The position numbers and the translations under genes were made by a program. This document shows, piece after piece, positions 40,385-49,084 of a stretch of 64,000 bases of DNA. Numbering within the stretch: position 1 is the stretch's first letter; each line of letters starts with the position of its first letter. Source of the stretch: CAYSQW01 sp964433135 (GTDB lineage: Bacteria > Acidobacteriota > Aminicenantia > Aminicenantales > Aminicenantaceae); NCBI GenBank assembly GCA_964433135.1, contig CAYSQW010000001.1:254683-318682 (forward strand), written 5' to 3'. The notes below the pieces were generated by a model. That model was not told the DNA's origin and ran no database searches. It worked only from the letters and a program-made list of their open reading frames with translations.

Positions 40385-41340
40385 TTTTGCTTGTCTTTAA
40401 GGAACCTGCGCTTCATGTAATAAAGCATTTCTTCTTGATTGAGACGCATCCGGGCGAACATATCCAGGATGAAACCGGTCAATAGGGCCAGCAGAGAGAG
40501 CAGGACCAGGAATCCGGACAAAAATCCCGCCCATTTATGGGGAAAAAAACCTCCTGTGTGGATATAATGGATAAACAGGAAAACACCGAATAGGCCGCCG
40601 AGCGCAAACATCAACCCGGAGATAAAACCGAACAGTCTGAGAGGTTTGAAATCCCGGAGGGTTTTCATGATTATTTTCATGGTTTTGAAGGCGTATTTGA
40701 ACAGATTGGATGCGACCTTGGATTTTCCATGGGTTCGCGGACCCTTGAGCCGGATGGGAATTTCCACGATCGGGATATTCTTGATGGAAAAATCCAGAAA
40801 AGTCTCATGGGTATACGTGAATGCCCCGAAAATATTCAAGCGCAGGAGCGCTTCGCGTGAATAGGCCCTGAATCCGCAGGAAACATCATGAAACTTCTGC
40901 CCGCTTATTTTGCTGACAAGATAGGACATGAGTTGGTTGCCCCAGAACTTGAGACGACTGCCGTCCGGCCGGTAATCCGGATCCATAAATCGGGAAGCCG
41001 TGACGAAATCCCCGCGTTTTTCAACGATCGGATCGATAAGCTTTTGCATGTCCCTGGGATCGAACTGTCCGTCGGCGTCGATGTTGATCAGAATATCCGG
41101 ATTCGAGGCGGCGGCGGCGGTCAAACCGGTTTGAAAAGAGGCCCCCACCCCTCTGTTCCTTGGGTGTTTTACGACTTTTGCGCCGTTCTGTTCGGCGATC
41201 TCCGCCGATCGGTCGCCGGAACCGTCATCGATGACGATGATGCCGTCGATGTACGGCGGGATGTCACGGATGACGGCGGCAATGGTGTTCTCTTCATTGA
41301 AAACGGGGATGATGACGATGATCTTGTGATTTTTATACAT
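40381..41340 (-). CDS. Glycosyltransferase family 2 (dolichol/undecaprenyl-phosphate-sugar synthase-like)
   Basis: A 319-residue protein. The GT-A domain has IPVFNEENTIAAVI near residue 12, IDDGSGDRSAEIAE near 38 and the metal motif NIDADGQFDPRDM near 90, then ASRFMDPDYRPDGSRLK and VSCGFRAYSREALLRL. Two membrane helices follow at about 235-260 and 275-300. It is of the DPM1/GtrB kind that makes polyprenyl-phosphate sugars, the donors used by GT-C enzymes such as the two encoded on either side. Confidence 0.9.
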   Translation of the reverse strand: MYKNHKIIVIIPVFNEENTIAAVIRDIPPYIDGIIVIDDGSGDRSAEIAEQNGAKVVKHPRNRGVGASFQTGLTAAAASNPDILINIDADGQFDPRDMQKLIDPIVEKRGDFVTASRFMDPDYRPDGSRLKFWGNQLMSYLVSKISGQKFHDVSCGFRAYSREALLRLNIFGAFTYTHETFLDFSIKNIPIVEIPIRLKGPRTHGKSKVASNLFKYAFKTMKIIMKTLRDFKPLRLFGFISGLMFALGGLFGVFLFIHYIHTGGFFPHKWAGFLSGFLVLLSLLALLTGFILDMFARMRLNQEEMLYYMKRRFLKDKQK

Positions 41341-41358
41341 GGATCTTCCGTTAATTTA

Positions 41359-43575
41359 CTACAATGAATTCCTTATGTGAATTCTATTGATATAAGCCAT
41401 GATCGGTTCCTCCCGTATGGTTTTATGAATGTCTTTTCCCTCGGTTCCTTCCCGCAGGCGCACGAGCACGAAATCTTCTTGTTGATAGACCACCACGGCC
41501 TCCTCTTCCACGAATCGGAGCAGATGGGAAACGGAGAGCAGCAGCGGTTCGCGCTGCGGGGTCTGGCGCTCCACCACGACGCGAAAATAATCCAGATTAT
41601 ATGCGATCCATTTGATCCCCCGGGATCGCAGTTGCCGGGCCGCGGTGTCGTAATCCATTCCGGCTTTGTACAACTCAACAAGCCAGGAGGTCGCCCAACG
41701 GCTGGTGTCGGGTTCATATCGGCAGTGCAGATGATACCCTTTGGCCTCGCCCACCATGTAGATCCGGTCGGTTTTGTTGAATTCCCCTCGATCGATTTGA
41801 GCGTTGATGGTTTTGATAAACCGGGGCACCGCGGTTTTCCTGTTGTAGCCGACATGTGTCAGCCAGGTCAATCCGTCTCCATTTCCGGAGAACCAGGCAA
41901 GCGGCTTAAGTTCGTCCAGCTTGGAGTATTCCAGCACGGAGAAACGCAGGCAGGAAACAACCAGGATTACGGTCAGGGTGTCGCGAAGCAGTCGGAAACG
42001 TAACCCCGACATCGTGATGCCGGCTCCCGCCGCCATCAGGGGAAGCGCCGGAAGAGCGTAGCGGAGAAGATAGGTTTGAAACCCGATGATAAGAAAAAGG
42101 CCTAGGCCCAAGCCGTACAATCGGATCGAATCCGGTTTCCGCGAGACCAGCGGCAGCGCGAAAAAAAGCAGCAGCAGCAGGTTGATCTCGTGATAGGGCT
42201 TTCGCTGATAATCTTCCGGCCTACGAAACATCCGCCCAAAATCGAACAGGTTTTTGGGATCGTCTCGATAGGAAATGTCAGCGGCCAGAGCATGGATCCT
42301 GTTGCGTCGGAAGGTTTGGTTGCGTTCCTCGAGGGATGGCCCGCTTTCCATGATTTCGGATTTGATCTCCGTGAAGGGGATCCTGTTTCCGGAAGAATCC
42401 TCGAAGATGACTCCGGTCCCGAAATGATAGATGGGATTGCCGGTCTGCAGAAAATTGCGGGCGTACCAGTAACCTGAAGGAAGGAGCACCGCCAACAGGG
42501 CGAAGAGCGCGGGAAACGCCATCCGCCGGAGACGCGACCGGAATGCGGCCGCCGTGTACAGCACCAAGCCCGCTCCCAGAACAGCCAGGACGAAGAGCGC
42601 CGTATACTTGATACCCAGGGCCGTTCCCAGCGCGAAACCGGCCGGCACCAAAGCAGTGCGGTCTTCTTCGTTGCGGATTGCGATCAGAAACGCATACACG
42701 GCCATAAAACAGAAAAAGGCCAGGAATCCATCAACCCGTGGTGTCAGCGCCACTTCCCAGAGAATATTGCAGCCGGCCCAGATCGCCGCCGCCCAGAGGC
42801 CGGCACGGCGCGACCAGAATCGAGCCGTCATTGAAAAGACGGCCAGGACCAATCCCAGGGAAATCAAAAGATTGAAGGGGATTATCGCCGACTCCGCTTC
42901 TACCGAGAGAAAATAAGCATAGACGAGATGAAGGGCGCCGGGATACTGATAGGCTGGAAACAAGAGCGATCTGTCCATAATGCCGCCATCAAGAAAGCGC
43001 TTGGCCTGCGGCAGATGGAAGGCGTCTCCGTCCCAGTCGGAATTGGGCAGCGCGCTTTGTGCCAGGTAGGGAAGAAAGAAGAGGATCAACAACAGAACCG
43101 AGGTCCCCACTGCGATTTGTTTCTTTCGGCTGGAAGATCTTTGGGCCGCCGCTCGGCGCGGCCGCATCCGGATGAGGGATAAAGCTCCGAAGAGAGCGGC
43201 CGGGAATCCTACGATTGTGTAGAGCGTCAGTGCTCGAGGCGCATGCGCCGGGAAAAGCGCGAGCAGAAGAAGCAGAGCATAAGACAGGTGGAAGCCGATG
43301 ACGAAGGAAAAAAGGATCCGTGTGAGGCCCCGCAGGCAAAGCCTCCGGAAACAGGCTGTCCGGAGGAACCACAGTCCCAAGCCTATTTGAGCCAGACTGA
43401 ACGAGACGGCGATTGCATAGCCGTAAGCCGCTTCCATACAGGGAGCCAGAACCGGGACGTTGTTTTTTTCCGCCAGGAGATGAAGCCATGAGACCGCGCC
43501 CAATACACAGGAGATACCGACGGCCGTCCATAAGGCCGTCACCGGGATTCCGGGCTTGTTTTCAGACGTTGTCAT
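41359..43575 (-). CDS. Large GT-C-like membrane protein
   Basis: A 738-residue protein with about 13-14 membrane helices followed by a soluble C-terminal domain of about 170 residues. The loop after the helix near residue 180 has the acidic motif SDWDGDAFHLPQAKRFL, which fits a GT-C catalytic aspartate. The start at 43575 is set by GGAGG eight bases upstream; a longer open frame upstream lacks a signal. It probably acts as a polyprenyl-phosphate-sugar-dependent glycosyltransferase of the polysaccharide cluster. Specific family and sugar are unknown. Confidence 0.72.
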   Translation of the reverse strand: MTTSENKPGIPVTALWTAVGISCVLGAVSWLHLLAEKNNVPVLAPCMEAAYGYAIAVSFSLAQIGLGLWFLRTACFRRLCLRGLTRILFSFVIGFHLSYALLLLLALFPAHAPRALTLYTIVGFPAALFGALSLIRMRPRRAAAQRSSSRKKQIAVGTSVLLLILFFLPYLAQSALPNSDWDGDAFHLPQAKRFLDGGIMDRSLLFPAYQYPGALHLVYAYFLSVEAESAIIPFNLLISLGLVLAVFSMTARFWSRRAGLWAAAIWAGCNILWEVALTPRVDGFLAFFCFMAVYAFLIAIRNEEDRTALVPAGFALGTALGIKYTALFVLAVLGAGLVLYTAAAFRSRLRRMAFPALFALLAVLLPSGYWYARNFLQTGNPIYHFGTGVIFEDSSGNRIPFTEIKSEIMESGPSLEERNQTFRRNRIHALAADISYRDDPKNLFDFGRMFRRPEDYQRKPYHEINLLLLLFFALPLVSRKPDSIRLYGLGLGLFLIIGFQTYLLRYALPALPLMAAGAGITMSGLRFRLLRDTLTVILVVSCLRFSVLEYSKLDELKPLAWFSGNGDGLTWLTHVGYNRKTAVPRFIKTINAQIDRGEFNKTDRIYMVGEAKGYHLHCRYEPDTSRWATSWLVELYKAGMDYDTAARQLRSRGIKWIAYNLDYFRVVVERQTPQREPLLLSVSHLLRFVEEEAVVVYQQEDFVLVRLREGTEGKDIHKTIREEPIMAYINRIHIRNSL

Positions 43576-43808
43576 GGCCTTTTCCTCCGAAAGATCGCAG
43601 GATCCTCCGGGATTTTCCCTTATTGTGTCAAATCCATCGGTTTGCTTCAATCGCCCCTCGTGATGATTGGGGCGGTGATTTTTCGGCTTGTCGCTCATCC
43701 CCGGCGGTGAGGCCGCCGGCCGGTCGGAGAGGAGAAGACATCGTGTTTTTGCTGGATCCCGATCACGACACGGAGCGTTTTGGATCGTGTGAAAACCGAT
43801 CCGGCCGC

Positions 43809-44438
43809 TTATTTTAAACCCAGAACGACGTGCATCTGGAGTCCGATCCGGAGGTTTTTCAATCCAAGACCGAGGCCGCTCCGCAGCAGAGCATAGCTCC
43901 TTTCTCCGGCGCCTGAAAATCCGGATTGCGGCTGCAGGATCAAGGGGATGGATTCGGGGAATTTCCGGCGAAGATCCGATATCGTTTCCATAGATAGATC
44001 CGGGGTGACCACGAGCTTGACTTCCCGGGCGCGGCAGACGTACTCCGGTCGGAATGAATAGCCCGGCGGTTTGGGGGAGATGGTATGCCAGTCGATCGGC
44101 AGGTCGCGGAAAAGGGTGGCGTTGGTTTCAACCTGAACGGACAGCTCTTTTTTCTTCAGGGACCGAACGAGCGGACCGATGTTTTGAAGCATCGGTTCTC
44201 CTCCGGTCAGGCATATCCAGTCCGCGGGAAAAGATGCACGGATCAGCTCGATCCGGTTCAGGACCGCGGAGACCCGCATCTCTTTGCCTTCCGTCCAGGC
44301 GTGCTTGGTATCACAAAATTCGCAGCACAGATTGCAGCCGGACAAACGGACGAAGACCGTTGCTTCTCCCTGCCGCAGGCCTTCGCCTTGCACGGAAGAG
44401 AATATCTCAGAAATCTTCAGAGTAGGATGCGGAGGCAT
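43809..44438 (-). CDS. queE: 7-carboxy-7-deazaguanine synthase QueE
   Basis: A 209-residue radical-SAM enzyme with IFSSVQGEGLRQGEATVFVR at the N-terminus, the cluster motif SGCNLCCEFCDTKHAW near residue 34 and the LTGGEPMLQ segment near 78. It converts 6-carboxy-tetrahydropterin to 7-carboxy-7-deazaguanine. It is the third gene of queCDE, overlapping queD by 32 bp. The final 30 residues diverge from typical QueE but the catalytic part is intact. Confidence 0.93.
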   Translation of the reverse strand: MPPHPTLKISEIFSSVQGEGLRQGEATVFVRLSGCNLCCEFCDTKHAWTEGKEMRVSAVLNRIELIRASFPADWICLTGGEPMLQNIGPLVRSLKKKELSVQVETNATLFRDLPIDWHTISPKPPGYSFRPEYVCRAREVKLVVTPDLSMETISDLRRKFPESIPLILQPQSGFSGAGERSYALLRSGLGLGLKNLRIGLQMHVVLGLK

Positions 44439-44754
44439 CTTCGGATTCCCATACGGTTACCTGTTTGACGCGATAATGTTTTTTCAGCTCCAGGTAAAAA
44501 TGCCGGGCCAAGTTTTCCGCGGAAGGATTGAAGGGGAATTCCTCGTTGAGGAGGGTGTGGTCGGGAAGAATCCCGGAGAGCGTCTTCTTGATCTCCGTGA
44601 AATCGATGCCGAGTCCGGTTTTGTCGAGGGATTCCACCATGATTTCGACCTCGACGTGGAAAGTATGGCCGTGCAGGTGCTCGCACTTGCCCTGGTACTC
44701 CTCGAGAAAGTGAGCGGCTTGAAATCGATCTCTGACACGCAGTATCCAACTCAT
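44407..44754 (-). CDS. queD: 6-carboxy-tetrahydropterin synthase QueD
   Basis: A 115-residue T-fold enzyme. Zinc ligands are in FQAAHFLEEYQGKCEHLHGHTF (His, then the HLHGH pair) with the catalytic Cys in GKCEHLHGH. LGIDFTEIKKTL and HTLLNEEFPFNPSAENLA follow as in QueD. It makes 6-carboxy-tetrahydropterin from dihydroneopterin triphosphate. The start overlaps queC by 4 bp. It is cytosolic. Confidence 0.93.
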   Translation of the reverse strand: MSWILRVRDRFQAAHFLEEYQGKCEHLHGHTFHVEVEIMVESLDKTGLGIDFTEIKKTLSGILPDHTLLNEEFPFNPSAENLARHFYLELKKHYRVKQVTVWESEDASASYSEDF

Positions 44755-45485
44755 ATTCTACCTTCCTTTTTCAACCTCAGAATCAGGTGATCCTCGTGTC
44801 CGGCTTCCCGCCAGGCTTCCCGCCGAAGCAGACAGGAGGAACAGTGGCCGCAGGGAATTTCCGCCCCGGAATAGCAGGAAATCGAGTGAGAATAATCGGC
44901 TCCCAGGGAGAGGCCGATGCGGATTATTTCGGATTTCTTTTTGTCGATGAAAGGAGCGAGGATCTTGAAGGGGCGCAGACGAGAAGCGCGGGTTCCGGCA
45001 TTGACTGCCGCTTCCATGGCGTCGACGAATGGTTTTCGTGTGTCGGGATAGTCGGGAGAGTCGATAATATTGAATCCGCATATGATATAATTCCGGTTGT
45101 TGACTTCGGCCCAGGCTGCGGCCAGCGACAGGAAGATGCCGTTGCGAAATGGCACATAGGTCGAAGGATGTTCTCTATCCAGACGTTCCCGCGTGTCGAA
45201 TCGGGGGATCGGTCGGTCGGTATCTGTAAGCGATGAGTCTCCGATCTGCGTCAGATCCTGCCGGATGAGGGCTGTCTCGACCCCGAGTTTTTCCAGCAGC
45301 TTGCGTCCCGATCGGATCTCGATGCGGTGGCGCTGGCCGTAATCGACGGTCAAAGCGGCAACGTCGTCATATCGGTTCCGAGCCCAGTAGAGAGCGGTTG
45401 TGGAATCGATGCCTCCGGAGAAGAGAACAACGCCGCGGACAGGCGGTTCGGACACGGGTTTTCCGGGTTGATGTTGCATGGACAT
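44751..45485 (-). CDS. queC: 7-cyano-7-deazaguanine synthase QueC
   Basis: A 244-residue ATP-dependent enzyme with the PP-loop LFSGGIDSTTALYW near residue 22, VDYGQRHRIEIRS near 42 and the zinc site CGHCSSCLLRREAW near 212. It turns 7-carboxy-7-deazaguanine into preQ0. It is the first gene of the queCDE operon, which together with queF makes preQ1 from GTP-derived precursors; folE, tgt and queA are not in this window. A terminator-like hairpin lies in its leader. Confidence 0.94.
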   Translation of the reverse strand: MSMQHQPGKPVSEPPVRGVVLFSGGIDSTTALYWARNRYDDVAALTVDYGQRHRIEIRSGRKLLEKLGVETALIRQDLTQIGDSSLTDTDRPIPRFDTRERLDREHPSTYVPFRNGIFLSLAAAWAEVNNRNYIICGFNIIDSPDYPDTRKPFVDAMEAAVNAGTRASRLRPFKILAPFIDKKKSEIIRIGLSLGADYSHSISCYSGAEIPCGHCSSCLLRREAWREAGHEDHLILRLKKEGRI

Positions 45486-45505
45486 ATAGCTTTCTATGCT
45501 ACATG

Positions 45506-45550
45506 AAAAACCCCGGTTTGGAAAGCCTTCCGTTAAGGGGAGCGCCGGGG
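45506..45550 (-). promoter_or_regulatory. Terminator-like hairpin in the queC leader, candidate attenuator
   Basis: On the minus strand CCCCGG (from 45545-45550) pairs with CCGGGG (from 45511-45516) followed by five U, enclosing the small self-dyad GGAAGGCTTTCC (45520-45531). It lies 21 bp upstream of the queC start and there is no upstream minus-strand gene to terminate, so it should affect queCDE itself. It does not match a preQ1-I riboswitch consensus that I can recognise. Confidence 0.5.
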
Positions 45551-45586
45551 GATTGATCTGGGGTGGACTTTTAGAATGGACTTTAC

Positions 45587-45615
45587 TTCACTCGGACTTT
45601 TTGCGATACTATAAA
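45587..45615 (+). promoter_or_regulatory. Promoter of the unknown 276-residue protein
   Basis: TTCACT (45587-45592) and TATAAA (45610-45615) are 17 bp apart, 36 bp upstream of the start codon. Confidence 0.45.
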
Positions 45616-45651
45616 GCTTATTCGCGTCATAAACCATAGCGGAATTTAATC

Positions 45652-46482
45652 ATGGAAAATGAAAACAAAGAAATACGGGAAACCGCAACGTTAGAGGACT
45701 CTTTCGCATTGTTGTCCCTTGCGTCCCAGGAAAAAACCCTGACGATCAGGGATGATCTATACGATCTTCCTTGGCTTTTGGATGCCGTCAAAGCAAGTCG
45801 CCGGAACGGCGGACGGTTCCGTCTGGTCGACTCCGGTCGATTTGACACCGTTCAGCTGGCATCTCTGCTTGAGGCGGGTGCTGAATGGTACGCTTCGGAT
45901 ACCGTCCGGCATAACATTCAAGACATCGATGATATTCGACGGTTCACCCGCAAAGCCCGGGCGGCCTATTTCTGCCATGAGGATCTGAATGCCGGCGAAG
46001 ACAGCGGTCCGTTGGCGTTTAAAGATTATGTCTCACTGGCGGAACGCGGCTTTTATTTCTATCTTTCCAACCGGGATAAGGAACGCGACTGGGCCCAGAT
46101 GACCGAGTTGGCCGCGGCCTGCAGGAAGAATCATTCTTGGCTGGTCTATTATCACCATGGTCTTCTTGATCCCGGGATGATCGATTTGGCCGGGAAGAAA
46201 ACCTGGATTCACATGGAAGATCCCAAACCTCAGACGGAAGATCAAGAGCTTTTTTTCCGCGTGGTGAAAGCGGCCCGCGGCGCGGGGTCCAATATTATCC
46301 TTTATCTACAGGAAGAACTCGACTTGGGATTCCTGACCCGCTGCATCAAAGCGGGGGTTCACGTTTACTTCAAATCGGCTCTCTTCGATTACAGATCCCC
46401 CTTCCGGCCGCTGGCCGAAAAGGCCGGCAAGAAAAAGCTGAGGGATAAAACTTATTATCTCTATCCCAAATTCCTCTTCTAA
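45652..46482 (+). CDS. Conserved-looking hypothetical protein, unrecognised
   Basis: A 276-residue soluble protein with no signal peptide or membrane segment. I do not recognise it. The sequence alternates predicted strands and helices (RFRLVDSGRFDTVQLASLLEAG, KAGVHVYFKSALFDY), in the manner of a TIM barrel or Rossmann-like fold. A His pair (VYYHHG) and an aromatic-rich C-terminus are the main features. Codon use looks like its neighbours. It has its own promoter, is divergent from queC and is followed by a terminator, so it is a single-gene unit. Confidence 0.7.
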   Translation: MENENKEIRETATLEDSFALLSLASQEKTLTIRDDLYDLPWLLDAVKASRRNGGRFRLVDSGRFDTVQLASLLEAGAEWYASDTVRHNIQDIDDIRRFTRKARAAYFCHEDLNAGEDSGPLAFKDYVSLAERGFYFYLSNRDKERDWAQMTELAAACRKNHSWLVYYHHGLLDPGMIDLAGKKTWIHMEDPKPQTEDQELFFRVVKAARGAGSNIILYLQEELDLGFLTRCIKAGVHVYFKSALFDYRSPFRPLAEKAGKKKLRDKTYYLYPKFLF

Positions 46483-46484
46483 CC

Positions 46485-46530
46485 TGAATAAGCCATGAAG
46501 TATGTCGAAATGGTTTATTCAAAAGATTTT
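46485..46530 (+). terminator. Terminator of the 276-residue protein gene
   Basis: TGAATAAGCCAT (46485-46496) pairs with ATGGTTTATTCA (46510-46521, one G-U pair), followed by AAAAGATTTTTAG, 2 bp past the stop codon. A second 12-bp inverted repeat (AGTATGTCGAAA 46499-46510 with its complement 46540-46551) overlaps it. Confidence 0.6.
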
Positions 46531-46552
46531 TAGTTTAATTTTCGACATACTG

Positions 46553-46908
46553 CACCCTTCGGGCGAAGCAATCTCACCATGTCGGCAGCGCTGTATCCGT
46601 TTCGACGTACCTGAGTACGCCTCACCGTATATCAGCTTGCCGCCACGGCAATCTTGCTCCGTGGCTAATCCAGGNNNNNNNNNNNNNNNNNNNNNNNNNN
46701 NNNNNNNNNNNNNNNNNNNNNNNNNNNNNNNNNNNNNNNNNNNNNNNNNNNNNNNNNNNNNNNNNNNNNNNNNNCCTCACCGTATATCAGCTTGCCGCCA
46801 CGGCAATCTTGCTCCGTGGCTAATCCAGGCATGTGCTGGGTCCTGAGTCTTGTTTTTACCTTAATATAAGGGTGGGGCGGGTCGGCGGTGGGGCGGGTCG
46901 GCGGTGGG
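46553..46908 (-). repeat. Intergenic hairpin repeat, copy C (interrupted by assembly gap)
   Basis: The 550-bp gap before hutU has no gene. In reverse orientation it carries the same blocks as copies A and B: ACCCTTCGGGCGAAGCAATCTC, ACGTACCTGAGTACGCCTCACC, the CCACGGCAATCTTGCTCCGTGG hairpin, CCTTAATATAAGGGTGGGGCGGG. The outer part has a 16-bp tandem repeat GGTGGGGCGGGTCGGC (46871-46886 and 46887-46902). Actual length is uncertain because of the N run inside. Confidence 0.75.
46675..46774. other. Scaffold gap of exactly 100 N
   Basis: The 55 bases before the gap (46620-46674) are identical to the 55 bases after it (46775-46829). That is what contig ends sharing one k-mer would look like, so the gap probably marks a collapsed repeat and not 100 real unknown bases. 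Confidence 0.95.
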
Positions 46909-47031
46909 AGCCTCCGGTCGGGCCGGTCTTAGGGCATCGTCGCCTTCAAGATTGACCTCTTTTTTTCGCTGAGTTAAAGTGGTATCAGAACTTTTCCCGG
47001 AGAATTTTATCTTTTGTCAGGAGAATGTACC

Positions 47032-49041
47032 ATGCCGAAAAACACTGAAATCGCTGGCGCCATGACCATTAAAATGGATCCCGAAATGCCGGCCATGCCG
47101 GAATTCGTGCCCGGCATCCGCCGGGCTCCGGATAGAGGATTTAATCTCAATTCCAAGGACACCGTGCTGGCCTTGAAGAATGCTCTCCGGTATATTCCCG
47201 AGGAAACGCATGTGGAATTGGCTCCCGAATTTCTTATGGAATTGAAAACCAGAGGCCGAATCTACGGCTACCGTTTTCGTCCCGCAGGAAAAATCTACGG
47301 TCGTCCGATTGAGGAATATTCCGGGCGCTGCCTGGCGGGGCGCGCCTTTCAAGTGATGATCGACAATAATCTCGATTTCGATGTGGCGCTCTATCCTTAT
47401 GAATTGGTAACTTACGGCGAAACCGGCCAGGTCTGCCAGAACTGGATGCAGTATCGGCTCATCATGAAATACCTGGAAAACCTGACAGAAGATCAAACCC
47501 TGGTTGTGGAATCCGGTCACCCCGTCGGGCTGTTCCCATCCAGACCGGATGCTCCTCGGGTTATCAGCACCAACGGACTGATGGTCGGGCTGTTCGACAA
47601 CCAGGAAGAATGGCACCGCGCCATGCAGCTGGGAGTTTCCAATTACGGCCAGATGACGGCCGGAGGATGGATGTACATCGGCCCCCAGGGTATCGTCCAT
47701 GGTACGTTCAATACGGTCCTCAATGCGGGCCGCCGCCGCTTGAACCTGGGGAAAAATGAAGATATGCGCGGTCACCTTTTCGTGTCCTCCGGACTCGGAG
47801 GCATGAGCGGCGCTCAGCCCAAAGCGGTCGAGATCGCGGGCGGCGTCGGTCTGATCGCGGAAGTGGATGCATCGCGGATCCAAACCCGTTGTGAACAGGG
47901 CTGGGTATCCCAAACCACATCGGATCCTAAGCAGGCGTTTCGGCTGGCGAGGGAATTCATGATAAAAAAAGAGCCGACATCCATCGCGTATCACGGAAAT
48001 ATCGTCGATCTTCTGGAATACGCCGTCGATCATAACCAGCCGATTGAGCTGCTGTCCGACCAAACCTCATGTCATGCCGCTTATGACGGTGGGTACTGTC
48101 CTCAAGGCCTGACGTTCGAAGAGCGTACGGATCTTCTCAGCCGGGATCGGGATGCATTCGCGGCGCATGTCGACAGAAGCCTGCGGAAGCATTTCGAAGC
48201 CGTTAAAGCCCTGGTCGATCGGGGGACCTATTTTTTCGATTACGGCAATTCCTTCATGAAGGCGGTTTTCGACGCCGGAATCAAAGAGATCTGCGCCAAC
48301 GGGATCGATACCCATGATGGATTCATTTTCCCTTCTTATGTTGAGGACATCATGGGACCGATGCTTTTCGATTTCGGATATGGTCCTTTCCGCTGGGTTT
48401 GTCTGAGTGGACGGCATGGCGACCTTGTGAAAACGGACCGAGCGGCCATGGACTGCATCGATCCGGAGCGTCGATCTCAGGATCGGGACAATTATGTCTG
48501 GATCCGGGATGCCGAGAAGAATCAGCTGGTTGTGGGAACCCAAGCCCGTATCCTGTATCAGGATGAGGAAGGGAGGACCGCGATCGCTCTCAAGTTCAAT
48601 GAGTTGGTCCGGAAAGGAGAGATCGGACCTGTGATGCTGGGGAGGGACCACCATGATACAGGAGGAACGGATTCTCCGTTTCGCGAAACCGCCAATATCA
48701 AGGACGGCAGCAATGTCATGGCCGATATGGCGACCCAGTGCTTCGCCGGCAACGCTGCGCGCGGCATGAGTCTGGTTTCTCTGCACAATGGCGGCGGTGT
48801 CGGGATCGGCAAAGCCATCAACGGGGGTTTCGGGCTGGTGCTGGACGGAAGCTCTAAAATCGATGACATCATCCGCTCCGCCCTTTCTTGGGATGTTATG
48901 GGTGGAGTGGCGCGGAGAGCCTGGGCACGCTGTCTGAATGCCGTCGACGTCGGGATCGCCTTCAACCGGAGAGACGAAAACCGGCACATCACGCTGCCGT
49001 TTCTGGTGGATGACGAGCTTATCCGAAAAATAATGAAATAA
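47032..49041 (+). CDS. hutU: Urocanate hydratase
   Basis: A 669-residue enzyme of the urocanase family, long form. Recognisable are the start region GRIYGYRFRPAGKIYGRP, LVTYGETGQVCQNWMQYRL near residue 125, NTNGL-type STNGLMVGLF near 185, the NAD-binding GLGGMSGAQPKA near 262 and GHDHHDxGG-type GRDHHDTGGTDSPFRET near 548. It converts urocanate to imidazolone propionate in histidine degradation, with NAD+ as electrophile. The start at 47032 is supported by AGGAG at eight bases; an earlier TTG start is not needed. No other hut gene is present. It lies next to repeat copy C. Confidence 0.95.
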   Translation: MPKNTEIAGAMTIKMDPEMPAMPEFVPGIRRAPDRGFNLNSKDTVLALKNALRYIPEETHVELAPEFLMELKTRGRIYGYRFRPAGKIYGRPIEEYSGRCLAGRAFQVMIDNNLDFDVALYPYELVTYGETGQVCQNWMQYRLIMKYLENLTEDQTLVVESGHPVGLFPSRPDAPRVISTNGLMVGLFDNQEEWHRAMQLGVSNYGQMTAGGWMYIGPQGIVHGTFNTVLNAGRRRLNLGKNEDMRGHLFVSSGLGGMSGAQPKAVEIAGGVGLIAEVDASRIQTRCEQGWVSQTTSDPKQAFRLAREFMIKKEPTSIAYHGNIVDLLEYAVDHNQPIELLSDQTSCHAAYDGGYCPQGLTFEERTDLLSRDRDAFAAHVDRSLRKHFEAVKALVDRGTYFFDYGNSFMKAVFDAGIKEICANGIDTHDGFIFPSYVEDIMGPMLFDFGYGPFRWVCLSGRHGDLVKTDRAAMDCIDPERRSQDRDNYVWIRDAEKNQLVVGTQARILYQDEEGRTAIALKFNELVRKGEIGPVMLGRDHHDTGGTDSPFRETANIKDGSNVMADMATQCFAGNAARGMSLVSLHNGGGVGIGKAINGGFGLVLDGSSKIDDIIRSALSWDVMGGVARRAWARCLNAVDVGIAFNRRDENRHITLPFLVDDELIRKIMK

Positions 49042-49084
49042 TTTCTCCGGAGTGGTCCCCGGACGTGCTGCACCATATCGAACT

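Noticed and set aside
46553..46908. Insertion sequence at the assembly gap
   Set aside because: No transposase fragment in any frame and no terminal repeats with target duplications; the blocks match intergenic repeats A and B.
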